In this document: one piece after another, positions 41,426 through 50,093 of the stretch | Position numbering within the stretch: the first letter of the stretch is position 1 | Layout: each line of letters starts with the position of its first letter | Program-made: the position numbers and the translations under genes | Source of the DNA: Candidatus Melainabacteria bacterium | Lineage (GTDB): Bacteria; Cyanobacteriota; Vampirovibrionia; Obscuribacterales; Obscuribacteraceae | Direction: 5' to 3' | Assembly: GCA_016699165.1 (NCBI GenBank) | Contig: CP064963.1 | Span: 4,712,001-4,776,000, forward strand | Length of the DNA: 64,000 bases | The notes under the pieces: model-generated | The model's database searches: none | What the model saw: the letters and a program-made list of their open reading frames with translations, nothing else | What the model was told of the DNA's origin: nothing

Positions 41426-43327
41426 TTAGGCAGATAGTTGGACCAAATTGCTGGTCAAATCAGCAACTCTTCCTGAGAGTTGATTGGCTTGGCTTCTGTC
41501 TGCAACTTCAGTTGATGCTTCAAGTCCTCTCAAGCGAGCTTCAAGAGCGTTAATTTGAGAGCGTATGTTAGCAGCATACATTTGGCGACGGTCGCCTTCT
41601 TGACGCAGTTTGGCTTGTTTGATTGCTTCTTCTTGCTTATCTTGATTGTTTTCGGCTTTCTTGATTTCGTGTCCGTTTCGATTTTGATCTTCCAAGCGTT
41701 GTTGTTCGCGACGTTGTTCGAATTCGTTGGAACCGTAGCGTTGCTGCCACTCGGTAGAAGGAGTGATACCAGGACGATCGTAGCTAGGTTTGGATTTGCT
41801 AGGCTCTTTCTGGTCGAGGAATTCGCCTGGAGGTGTAGTTGGTGTATCTTGTTTGCCAAGATTATTCATCCATGCAAATAAGGTGTTGCTATTTTTTTCT
41901 TTGCCTTCAATAGCACTATTTGCGTTTTGATCCGAAACTCGGTAGAGATCCGCTCCCGTTCTTGTGATTGAAACAACGTGACCGCCGCGCTGATCGCTAT
42001 AGACGTTACCTACGTTCATAACCATGATGGCTGAGTCAACGCCGGCAGTTCTTTGCAAATTGTCCATCGCAACCTTCATACCGGCATCGTCTTTTATTCT
42101 TGCAACACCAGTGTGCTCTCTGTTGTCACGCAAGAAGTTGCCTCTTGCAAGAACAAATGCACCCTTGAGACCAGCCGAACGACCCATATCTGCAACTGCA
42201 TAAGCATCGGTGTCAGGACCACCCGTGAGAGTCTTGGTATTAGTGAACTGACCATTGGTAAATTTGGCGAGATATTCGCCATTGGTGTCTCTATTGTTGA
42301 TTGCTGGCTCGGTGCCACCTTTTTCTATGTTGTAATACAAACCGCGTTGTTGATAGAAGTGGTTCAGCATTCCCACGCTTACACCAGAAGTGGCCACATT
42401 CAATTTATCCTTTATAGTTTGATCGCCCTGTGCAAGCTGATCCATTGTTTTAAAATAGCTTGGTGGCAATTTGGCACTGAATACTTCGTTCGTTAAATTG
42501 CCTTTGGCATCAACTTTATTGGCAGTGTATTCGCCAGTTTCAGCCATTCTTCGAGCTCTTGCGATTGCTTCGGCTGGATTGTGTTTGTAAATTTGTTCTT
42601 GCACAGTGGTGGCGTTGCAAGTGTTGGTGCCAGTCTGGTCAATTTCTTCTGGTTGAGCAACGTTATCGAGCAAACCTGCTACGAAAGCTCTTCTTGTATC
42701 AGCGTTCTGGATACCGTTTGCAGTGACACCATCGCCTTTCTGCAAAGCCATGAGGTCTTTCATTATTTTGTTGGCGTCTTCTGGTTTGATTTTGCCTTCG
42801 TTGACACGCTGTAAAAATTCATTTACACGCACACCGATTTTAGTATCTTTACCGTTTCTGTCGAGAGCCAGCTGATCCATGCTGGTTTTGAACGTACTTA
42901 CTAAATTTTGATCGAGTACACCTTGAGGTCTGTCATTTATAGATGTGACATCTCTTCTTTGCGTCGGGAAGTCTGCGCGAGCAAATTGATCAAACTGTCT
43001 GGTGGCATTAGCTGGATCGAACGAGCCATAATCTGCTGCTTGGAAGGACATTACTCCTCTGGTGTTGTCGATTGCAGCTAAAGAGACGGTGCTTGCAGTA
43101 CTTGGAAAATTATCGCGGGCGTTGGGTGAGTTATACGCCAGGGTCATGGCTTCTGTGTGAAGTGGGTTGTCGCGAGTGGCAAGGTTTTGGTTTGAATCTG
43201 AGCCATCGCCAGGAGAGGTAGCTTTGGCTACTTCTACGTTTTCTGGATTGGCTTGGGCGGTAGACACTTGATTCGTTTCCTTGAACTTGCGATTTTCGTG
43301 GGGCGCTTGCCCGACTACACTACTCAT
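41426..43327 (-). CDS. large protein with a candidate papain-like cysteine peptidase centre
   Basis: No family is recognised by name. The 633-residue protein (from MSSVVGQAPHENRKF) has an N-terminal Asn/Ser/Thr-rich region and a helical segment. It then has QTGTNTCNATTVQ, in which Q231 and C237 are spaced Q-x5-C as in papain. Further on is RGGHVVSITRTGADLYRVSD with H450 and D466, a plausible Cys/His/Asp triad. The C-terminal 120 residues form a charged coiled coil. No signal peptide or membrane helix is seen. An upstream in-frame ATG at 43387 also exists. It could be a secreted effector or a housekeeping peptidase, and the active site is only inferred. Confidence 0.6.
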   Translation of the reverse strand: MSSVVGQAPHENRKFKETNQVSTAQANPENVEVAKATSPGDGSDSNQNLATRDNPLHTEAMTLAYNSPNARDNFPSTASTVSLAAIDNTRGVMSFQAADYGSFDPANATRQFDQFARADFPTQRRDVTSINDRPQGVLDQNLVSTFKTSMDQLALDRNGKDTKIGVRVNEFLQRVNEGKIKPEDANKIMKDLMALQKGDGVTANGIQNADTRRAFVAGLLDNVAQPEEIDQTGTNTCNATTVQEQIYKHNPAEAIARARRMAETGEYTANKVDAKGNLTNEVFSAKLPPSYFKTMDQLAQGDQTIKDKLNVATSGVSVGMLNHFYQQRGLYYNIEKGGTEPAINNRDTNGEYLAKFTNGQFTNTKTLTGGPDTDAYAVADMGRSAGLKGAFVLARGNFLRDNREHTGVARIKDDAGMKVAMDNLQRTAGVDSAIMVMNVGNVYSDQRGGHVVSITRTGADLYRVSDQNANSAIEGKEKNSNTLFAWMNNLGKQDTPTTPPGEFLDQKEPSKSKPSYDRPGITPSTEWQQRYGSNEFEQRREQQRLEDQNRNGHEIKKAENNQDKQEEAIKQAKLRQEGDRRQMYAANIRSQINALEARLRGLEASTEVADRSQANQLSGRVADLTSNLVQLSA

Positions 43328-43457
43328 TATGGGCTTAAGTGGGGCGAAATTGTACCTCAAAGTACCCCAAAATGGGAATCCCCCCATGCCCGGTTTTGCT
43401 TATTAGTGGGGGAATTACGCAGTTGACAACTCAAGATGTAAGAATGCCGATTTGACT

Positions 43458-43466
43458 TGCTATGAT
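43458..43466 (+). promoter_or_regulatory. extended -10 promoter upstream of the DoxX-like gene
   Basis: TGCTATGAT matches the extended -10 consensus TGnTATAAT with one mismatch. It ends seven bases before the ATG at 43473, which would make the transcript leaderless or nearly so. No -35 box is at the expected distance. Confidence 0.3.
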
Positions 43467-43472
43467 TAGACA

Positions 43473-43999
43473 ATGCAAGAAACACTAATTTTCCGGGCTG
43501 TTGCCCGCCTTTACGGCTTATTGAACAAAGTGGGAGCAGGATTCTCCCATTTACTTCTATTAGCGATGCGATTGAACTTTGGAATTCAACTTTTCAATAT
43601 CGGCCATGGCAAACTGAATAACCATAAAGATGTGGCTGAATTTTTGCGAGCCTCAATATTCCATTTCCAGATTTGAATGCCTGGTTTGTTGGCGGTGTCG
43701 AAATGATAGGAGGGCTTTGTCTAGCCCTTGGACTGTTAACCAGACCCTTTGGCTTGATGATTGCCATCGCCATGAGCGTAGCCTATCTGACGGCGGACAA
43801 AGACGCCTTACAGATAACTTTTGACCATCAAGATAAGTTCTTTCAAGCGGATCCTTTCTTTTATCTATTATTAGGTGTTGTGAGCTTCGCATTTGGTGCG
43901 GGCAAAATCTCTCTCGATTTCTTGGTGCAAAAGTTTCTGTTAAAAGAAGAAACTAAGAAAACAGATTCGCATCACGAGCAGACGCCACCAGAAAGTTGA
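43473..43999 (+). CDS. DoxX-family membrane protein, split by an apparent -1 frameshift
   Basis: The first frame ends at 43676 soon after KDVAEF. The next frame opens with the rest of the family: NAWFVGGVEMIGGLCLALGL and LTRPFGLMIAIAMSVAY. Adding one T to the T5 run at 43641-43645 restores EFFASLNIPFPDLNAWFVGG, the expected DoxX junction. The joined protein has about 175 residues and four membrane helices with a polar C-tail. DoxX proteins are small inner-membrane proteins linked to oxidative stress or sulfur metabolism. Its 3' end overlaps the convergent VIT-like gene by 47 bases. Confidence 0.8.
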
Positions 44000-46670
44000 T
44001 TGCGCCAGGCGCACTGATACCAGCTAAGATGGCGATGACGCCGTAATTTATACGAGCCATTTTACTGGTTGAACCAAATAAGAGATGGTCATATTTACTT
44101 GACTGATAGCGCGAATGGCAGCTTGCGATAGTTAACGCGCCATAGATTATGGCAATGGCTTCGACTGCATAAGCAAATACATTGAGCAATGCTTCTAAAT
44201 TTGCAAGGTTGTTTACTCGCACAGTTCCTGCAGTGTCGACTTGCAATGAGCAGTCTGAGCCTTGAGGTCCAATGGTGCCATTGGTAATACCTTGCATTGC
44301 AGGGGCTGAAGTTGAACGTGTTGGCACGTATGCAGATTCAGGTGCATTTGATTCTTGCGGTTTTATTTTGAATGCATCTTCATTGTTCAGTTTCTCTATT
44401 TTCTTGCCGGGCTCAAGATTGGATGAAGCGATGCTTACAGGTGAAACTATTTGATGATTCACTGCAGTTGTTACAGCAAGGCGTGTTTGACCTTGTTCTA
44501 GATATTTTTGACACATTGTTTTGGCATAAAGGGCAATTAATTGAGACTGTTCTTCTGCGCTTGCCATAAGTGAATTGGGGCGAGTGGAGCTTTCTGAAAA
44601 TGCTAAACGATATTCATGACCTCCTGGTTGCCAGCGTACAAAGAAGCGTTCGAGATCTTGAGCGGGCGAGCCATTGCGTGATATCGCCTGAAAGGGTCCC
44701 ACTTCTTTGTGATGCTTGAAATATTCTGGCGATTCCATAATACCGTTATCCAGAGCCAATTCGAAAAATCTTGGCTTAGTCACATATGGACTGACTATAT
44801 AGATTTCTTTATTGAAACTTGGTTGAGGACCATGGATCCAGAGTACAGCACCATTGGTGGATTCACCGGCAAGTTCGGATGCTTTAATCACTGCATTCAA
44901 ATTGTCCTGACCTCCAATAAAATGCTCGGGTTTTAAGTTAGCTATGGCTTTAGCCAGCGGTTCAACTTGATAATTTTCCACTCCGCTTCGTGCCACCATT
45001 ACTGATGCATTAATACCAGCTGGTAAATGAGAAAGTGAATTTTTTATTTTGTCTAAATGCTGACTCATGGCGCAAGAGCCGTCTAGAACTACAACCAGAT
45101 TTTGGGGCGCAAGGCAAGGAGTTTTGGTGATAGTCTGAGTAATATAATTTCCGTAATAGTCAATTGCAGTAATAGAATTTGCAAAAGTCGAATTAATTTG
45201 CAATGCCATTGTGTTGCCGGAAATGTCTTCTTGACTGAGTCTGCCAGACAAAACATTTTCGTTATTTATTAGTTTTGATGCGGAAATATTTTTCAAGTTT
45301 GTTTTTATAGACTCTTTGGATAAGATTCTAAGTTCGTGATTGCCTTTGAGCGAAAAATTAGTATCAATCAAATGCGGCAGACAAAGACTGGCATCACTTA
45401 ATGTGTGCAGTTTGAGCGGTGCTGTAATTGCCAGTGCTACTTTCAATTGCCCTTGAGCAGGTACTGGATAACAATGCATTAAAATACGATCGCGACCAAG
45501 GTCGGTAACAATGGCTGGTGCCTGGTGACTAGCTTCAACCCACCGACCAGCCGATTCGTCTTTGACGCTTGGTGAAAAAACAGTTTGTTGTGCCACTCCA
45601 TCTTTTTGCCAGATGCTCATGCCCGAGACGCAAGCACCCTCAGGTAGTCCTATTTCTGCTCGTACTTCCTGTCCTTCAAATGTTCTGTTTTTAAAAACAT
45701 AAGTCCAGTAAAAAGTGCTTGAGGCAGAATTGGCATTCACATGTCCATAGAGCTCGGAGCGATGCAGACTGAGCCCCTCTACTGGAAGTCCAACCACATG
45801 CTTACTTAGATAGTCGTCTGGCATGGTGGCAAAGTTCAAAGAATTATCTTCTCTAAAAGGTTTGCCTGTTATTTGAAAATAAAGTTGGCGCAAAGAAACA
45901 TTGTCTATTTGCAAAAACATTCCAGAGATGCCGATTGATTTTTGATTGGCACATTCCATCGTGAGTTCGCGCTCTGGATTTAAAAAATGTAGAGCCTGAT
46001 AGCCTCTGTTTTTCCATGTGTCATCTTCGTCCAATTCAGAAACAGCTAGAAACTCAGCTGCTCGCAATATGGTTGGTTTAGCTTCTGCAGCAAGGAGTAA
46101 AACAAAAGAGAGAACAGCGCCTGAAACTACATAAGCAATAGCTTTTTTGCGACTGCTCTTTGTTGTTCTCGACTCTGCGACCCAACTTGCAAGATATACC
46201 GAGACAACACATGAAAGTAAAAATACTATAGATATAATTCCAACTGCTACACCATGTCTGGTACCATCGAGCGAATGAGTTGGGTAGCGTAGAATCACTG
46301 CTGCGACCGAAACTAAGAAAACCATCGCACTGGTAGTGATTGCCATTCCATTTAAAAGACCTCTTTTAATGGGGCTTTTGAAATTGTTTTTCAAAAGTGA
46401 ATTCCAGGTATTGAAATTTGCAATTGGTACCAACATTAATAAGGCAAATTCACACACAGACTCAATTGGGTGTTTAAGTAAAAGAAGAGTCAGTTGAAGA
46501 TGATTGGTCACAAGCGCCGACACTAACATAAGGGCGGGAAGTACGACACCCAGTGTGATTATCCAAATGCTTGGTTTGTTATTTTTATCTTCAATACTCT
46601 CAGCTAATTCTTCCAGAAAGGAATTTGGTGACTTCTTTGACTCGTCTAGTTCAATTAGATCTGTGCTCAT
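43953..46670 (-). CDS. integral membrane protein with VIT/VWA-like domains
   Basis: The 905-residue protein has about five membrane helices in residues 30-205, then a VIT-like region (FYWTYVFKNRTFEGQEVRAE, IGLPEGACVSGMSIWQKDG). A VWA-like domain follows with a MIDAS-type motif LVVVLDGSCAMSQHLDKI (D-x-S-x-x-M). A further hydrophobic segment lies near the C-terminus. The layout resembles the membrane VIT proteins seen beside exosortase systems, but no exosortase is in this window. The ATG at 46670 has GAGG upstream. Confidence 0.65.
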   Translation of the reverse strand: MSTDLIELDESKKSPNSFLEELAESIEDKNNKPSIWIITLGVVLPALMLVSALVTNHLQLTLLLLKHPIESVCEFALLMLVPIANFNTWNSLLKNNFKSPIKRGLLNGMAITTSAMVFLVSVAAVILRYPTHSLDGTRHGVAVGIISIVFLLSCVVSVYLASWVAESRTTKSSRKKAIAYVVSGAVLSFVLLLAAEAKPTILRAAEFLAVSELDEDDTWKNRGYQALHFLNPERELTMECANQKSIGISGMFLQIDNVSLRQLYFQITGKPFREDNSLNFATMPDDYLSKHVVGLPVEGLSLHRSELYGHVNANSASSTFYWTYVFKNRTFEGQEVRAEIGLPEGACVSGMSIWQKDGVAQQTVFSPSVKDESAGRWVEASHQAPAIVTDLGRDRILMHCYPVPAQGQLKVALAITAPLKLHTLSDASLCLPHLIDTNFSLKGNHELRILSKESIKTNLKNISASKLINNENVLSGRLSQEDISGNTMALQINSTFANSITAIDYYGNYITQTITKTPCLAPQNLVVVLDGSCAMSQHLDKIKNSLSHLPAGINASVMVARSGVENYQVEPLAKAIANLKPEHFIGGQDNLNAVIKASELAGESTNGAVLWIHGPQPSFNKEIYIVSPYVTKPRFFELALDNGIMESPEYFKHHKEVGPFQAISRNGSPAQDLERFFVRWQPGGHEYRLAFSESSTRPNSLMASAEEQSQLIALYAKTMCQKYLEQGQTRLAVTTAVNHQIVSPVSIASSNLEPGKKIEKLNNEDAFKIKPQESNAPESAYVPTRSTSAPAMQGITNGTIGPQGSDCSLQVDTAGTVRVNNLANLEALLNVFAYAVEAIAIIYGALTIASCHSRYQSSKYDHLLFGSTSKMARINYGVIAILAGISAPGAINFLVASARDANLFS

Positions 46671-46845
46671 AGTAAAAAAACCTCAAATAAAAACGTCACC
46701 ACATATAGTGGCAAAATATCTCACGGCAAATATTGGCAAAGTGATATTGTCGCCCTGAGGCGAGAAATACTTATGCAGTGCAGACGAAAGGGATTTTTAG
46801 CTTATGACAGACCGCACTATTTCAAAATAGGGTTTCCCCTAGTTT
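46671..46845. other. intergenic segment, short perfect hairpin
   Basis: The 175 bases hold a perfect five-pair hairpin TCGCC-CTGA-GGCGA (46750-46763) and AT-rich flanks. No U-run follows on either strand. It lies between the stop of the SixA-like gene and the start of the VIT-like gene, both on the minus strand. Confidence 0.3.
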
Positions 46846-47346
46846 TCAAGCGTTGTAGCCATTTAGCTCTTTGGGTCTTAAAATCCACTGCAATTCTCCA
46901 GCATCATTATTGACATGCAACCAGTCGTCAAAGCTAAAAGATAAAGAGGCAAGAGTGGCTGTAGGAAAATGTTCGCGAGTGCCAGAAAGGGCATAAAGCA
47001 ATTCACCAAAGCCTGGATTGTGCCCGATCATCAAAATCTTTTTTGCTTCGCTGTCCTGGCGTTTGACGATATTCATAAGCGAGCGCAAACTTGCCTCATA
47101 GATACCGTCCTCATAGTCTACAGGGACGTCTAACTTGGCAGCTTGCAAGAATAAATCGCAGGTTTCGCGCGTGCGCTTGGCTGGAGAGCAAATAACTAAA
47201 TCTAGAGGGCAATTCTTTTTGGCAAAGACTTCTCCCATAAATGGAGCTGTGCGCTTGCCGCGCTCATTGAGTGGACGGTCGAAGTCAGAAAGATTAGGGC
47301 TATCCCAACTCGATTTTGCATGACGCAATAGGTAAAGATTAAGCAT
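46846..47346 (-). CDS. sixA: phosphohistidine phosphatase, SixA type
   Basis: This 166-residue protein of the histidine phosphatase superfamily has LYLLRHAKSSWD, with the catalytic histidine H8, and ICSPAKRTRET. It also has ILMIGHNPGFGELLYALSG with the second histidine. SixA removes phosphate from histidine residues in phosphotransfer proteins. The length and the short catalytic core agree with SixA rather than phosphoglycerate mutase. It is divergent from the next gene, with 41 bases between starts. Confidence 0.9.
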   Translation of the reverse strand: MLNLYLLRHAKSSWDSPNLSDFDRPLNERGKRTAPFMGEVFAKKNCPLDLVICSPAKRTRETCDLFLQAAKLDVPVDYEDGIYEASLRSLMNIVKRQDSEAKKILMIGHNPGFGELLYALSGTREHFPTATLASLSFSFDDWLHVNNDAGELQWILRPKELNGYNA

Positions 47347-47387
47347 ATAGATTGATTATAAATCCTGCCGGATGATAAAACAATTCT

Positions 47388-47930
47388 ATGACAGTGATTC
47401 AAATTCCAAACCGCCAGAACCAACTTGTAGCAACAATAACTTTGCCCGAAGATTGGATCTCTGGAAAAAAGCCGGCTCGACCTGCTTATTTGCAAATGCA
47501 AAAGTTTTTTGTTTCGCCAAGAGACGAGCGCGCTGGGATTTGTCTGCGCTCTCCAGGTAAGAAGACTTATGATTATTTATCCAGTCAAGAGAATCCATTT
47601 TTGGAACTTTTGCGTAAACCTCCGCATCCACTTTCGGAGCAGGAGTTTTTAGGTATTCAGTTGTTGTTAGAACAAGCCAGTTGGCCTGCTAGATTTTCCA
47701 GAGAACAAGCCAAAACTACCTTTTTTAATCCACGCAATGTTCTTGAACTGCAAGGACTCTGGATAAAAGAAAATATGTTCAGTCGCGCTTTGATACTTGA
47801 TACCACATATGATACTGGCAATTATGTTCAGGAAGTCTGGTTTATGTCACCGCCGGAAAAATATCATGATTTTGCCTGGGAAATAGATCAGATTTTTTCT
47901 TCTCTCACCTGGTATACAGCAGCTGTTTAG
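47388..47930 (+). CDS. hypothetical protein
   Basis: This 180-residue soluble protein has no motif I recognise. It opens MTVIQIPNRQNQLVATITLP and includes a Trp/Phe-rich C-terminal half (VQEVWFMSPPEKYHDFAWEI) suggestive of an alpha/beta fold. No signal peptide is present. It is followed after 11 bases by a TrmH-family gene and is probably co-transcribed with it. Confidence 0.7.
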   Translation: MTVIQIPNRQNQLVATITLPEDWISGKKPARPAYLQMQKFFVSPRDERAGICLRSPGKKTYDYLSSQENPFLELLRKPPHPLSEQEFLGIQLLLEQASWPARFSREQAKTTFFNPRNVLELQGLWIKENMFSRALILDTTYDTGNYVQEVWFMSPPEKYHDFAWEIDQIFSSLTWYTAAV

Positions 47931-47941
47931 AGACTAAGACA

Positions 47942-48637
47942 ATGAAAATGATGAAGTCTATTTGTCCTTATCCAGACTGCCTGGCCCAACTAGATCTTGA
48001 GGCAGATGAAGAAGTAATAAACAAACGGGGTCATTGGCTTTCTACTTGTCCTTCCTGCAACGAGCTTGCTACTTTTAGAGAAAGAGACGCTATAGAAAAA
48101 TTAGAATCAAGCTTCGAGCGTCGCAAAGAAGCCAACCTGGTTGAAGGTGGAGCGGAGCTATCAGAACTTGCTTCAATGAGTGTTGTGGTCGAAGACGTTC
48201 GCAGCTTGTGGAATGTAGGTTCCATTTTTCGCACCGCCGATGGCGCCGGATTTGAAGCTGTATATTTAAGTGGTATCAGCGGCACCCCTCCTCGCAAAGA
48301 AATTGAAAAAGTGAGTTTGGGAGCGGAAAAAACATTGAGCTGGAAATATGCAGTAAATCCAGTAACTTTCATTTTGGAACTAAAGTCAAACGGCGTGCAA
48401 ATATTAGGACTTGAGCGTAACGATAAAAGTGTGCTTTTAACTGATGTAATCAGTCAAAACAGGCTTAGAAAGCCGCTTTGTATTGTGGTCGGAAACGAAG
48501 TGTCCGGTCTATCTCCACAAGTCATGCGTTATTGCGATCTCTTGTGTCACTTGCCAATGAAAGGTCAAAAAGAATCATTAAATGTGGCGGTTGCATTTGG
48601 GATTGCCGCTTATCTTGTGAGCGATTCAATTGCTTGA
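47942..48637 (+). CDS. SpoU/TrmH-family RNA 2'-O-ribose methyltransferase with N-terminal zinc finger
   Basis: The catalytic domain shows the three SPOUT motifs: DVRSLWNVGSIFRTADG, IVVGNEVSGLSPQVM and LPMKGQKESLNVAVAFGIAA. The knotted fold binds S-adenosylmethionine and methylates a ribose 2'-OH. The first 40 residues hold two cysteine pairs (CPYPDC and CPSC), a likely zinc ribbon that may help substrate choice. The substrate (tRNA or rRNA) cannot be told from sequence. The 231-residue length fits a single-domain enzyme plus the finger. Confidence 0.9.
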   Translation: MKMMKSICPYPDCLAQLDLEADEEVINKRGHWLSTCPSCNELATFRERDAIEKLESSFERRKEANLVEGGAELSELASMSVVVEDVRSLWNVGSIFRTADGAGFEAVYLSGISGTPPRKEIEKVSLGAEKTLSWKYAVNPVTFILELKSNGVQILGLERNDKSVLLTDVISQNRLRKPLCIVVGNEVSGLSPQVMRYCDLLCHLPMKGQKESLNVAVAFGIAAYLVSDSIA

Positions 48638-48654
48638 TCTGTTAAAATTTCGCC

Positions 48655-49062
48655 ATGGATGAAGAAACAGATAAAGCACTCCAGCTTGACATTCTTGCAG
48701 CAATGCTCAGCTCGGACAAAAAACAGGCCAAAGAGCATGTGGAGACTTTGTCCAACATTCTTGAAGCCACTTTGCCAGAACATGTAAAAATAAAACGCGG
48801 CGGTATGTTCTTTTCCAAAGATAGACCGCTTGAAGAATTGACTGTTCAATTCGACGAAAGCGCTTACATTTTAGTAGTTAGTAAAAAAGGCGCTGTTTCT
48901 GCTAAAAAACAAAAATTTGTGCGCGGTATTGCACTAAGCAGCGCCGATATGCAAGTGCAAGAATGTATCGATTCAATTGTGCAGCATTTAAGCGAAACTG
49001 CTGCCAAGAGTTCGGCTGCAAGACAAGCACTTTCTCGCTTTATCTCAGGCAATAATTCCTAA
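48655..49062 (+). CDS. hypothetical protein of the YbjQ-array unit
   Basis: This 135-residue protein is soluble and helical at both ends (LQLDILAAMLSSDKKQAKEH, QECIDSIVQHLSETAAKSSA), with a beta-rich middle (GGMFFSKDRPLEELTVQFD). No family is recognised. Its stop is directly followed by the start of the first YbjQ-like gene (TAAATG), so the two are translationally linked. It is likely a partner of the YbjQ-like proteins. Confidence 0.7.
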   Translation: MDEETDKALQLDILAAMLSSDKKQAKEHVETLSNILEATLPEHVKIKRGGMFFSKDRPLEELTVQFDESAYILVVSKKGAVSAKKQKFVRGIALSSADMQVQECIDSIVQHLSETAAKSSAARQALSRFISGNNS

Positions 49063-50085
49063 ATGGCAAAAAACAGCGAAGATAAAAAGCGTTATAAAGA
49101 GGTCCAAAAGGCATCACGTGCTGAATTAGAGCGTGGTGGCATTCCTATTTTGGCAAAAGAGCGAATCGAAGCACAATTAAGATCTGGCTCTAAGTTTTTC
49201 TCAAGCGATCTTTCGGTGAAAGAATATCTTTTGACCAGAGAACAAAATATTGTTCCTATAGGTCAGGTAATGGGCACTGCGTTTTTCAATATTAGTCTTT
49301 TCGGCAGTTTCTTTCGCATAAGACTTAAAACTGGTGAGATGACATCGGTCAGTCAGGCACTCTTGCAAGCAAGGCACAAAGCCGTCGAGCGCTTGAAAGA
49401 AGAGGCTCGTTTAATGGGTGCAAATGGTGTCATTGGTGTGAAAGTAAATGCCGGCACTCGCTCATGGTCCAGCAGTTTGCGCGAATTCACAGCAGTTGGA
49501 ACAGCAGTTAAAATACCGGGTTGGCCTCGCGATCGCGATGTCTTTGTGTGCGACTTGAGTGGTCAGGAATTTTGGCAATTGCTTACTTCTGGCTATCGTC
49601 CTGTCAGTCTTGCTTTTGGAATTTGTTCGTATTATGTCTACACCACCTGGGGAACTCAAAGTCAAATGTATGCCTGGTGGGGTGGAAACCAGAATAATAA
49701 TCAGGAAATAGAATTATTCACTCAAAGTTTTTATGACGCGCGCCATCTTGTGATGAGTCATTTAAAATCGGACTTAAATAACTCGGCAGCTGACGGAATC
49801 GTAGGTGTACAGATAGATTACAACCTAGAACACATTCCTTTGAACGAAAAAAATGAAAATCAATGGGACATGATTATTCATATGACTGCCATCGGCACTG
49901 GTATCATCGAAGATCACGACTATATTCCGCAAGACAAAGAAAAATTGTCTAAGTTGTCTCCTCAGTTTTGCATAAATCTAAGAGACAAAAAACTCGCATC
50001 CGCCAAGCCTAGCCGCATGCGCGAACTTGATTCTGAGAAAATATCGCTTGACTCACTTAAAAAATACTACGGTAATGGGGATTAA
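49063..50085 (+). CDS. protein with two YbjQ-like (heavy-metal-binding) domains
   Basis: Two tandem copies of the YbjQ/UPF0145-type domain are seen. The first spans about residues 45-145 (FFSSDLSVKEYLLTREQNIV, LMGANGVIGVKVNAGTRSW, REFTAVGTAV). The second spans about 160-290 (FVCDLSGQEFWQLLTSGYRP, ADGIVGVQIDYNLE, HMTAIGTGI). Single-domain relatives form pentamers. A metal-binding role is suggested by the family name and is unproven. The 340-residue length fits two domains and a polar tail. The next gene carries two more copies. Confidence 0.75.
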   Translation: MAKNSEDKKRYKEVQKASRAELERGGIPILAKERIEAQLRSGSKFFSSDLSVKEYLLTREQNIVPIGQVMGTAFFNISLFGSFFRIRLKTGEMTSVSQALLQARHKAVERLKEEARLMGANGVIGVKVNAGTRSWSSSLREFTAVGTAVKIPGWPRDRDVFVCDLSGQEFWQLLTSGYRPVSLAFGICSYYVYTTWGTQSQMYAWWGGNQNNNQEIELFTQSFYDARHLVMSHLKSDLNNSAADGIVGVQIDYNLEHIPLNEKNENQWDMIIHMTAIGTGIIEDHDYIPQDKEKLSKLSPQFCINLRDKKLASAKPSRMRELDSEKISLDSLKKYYGNGD

Positions 50086-50093
50086 TTTGAAAA

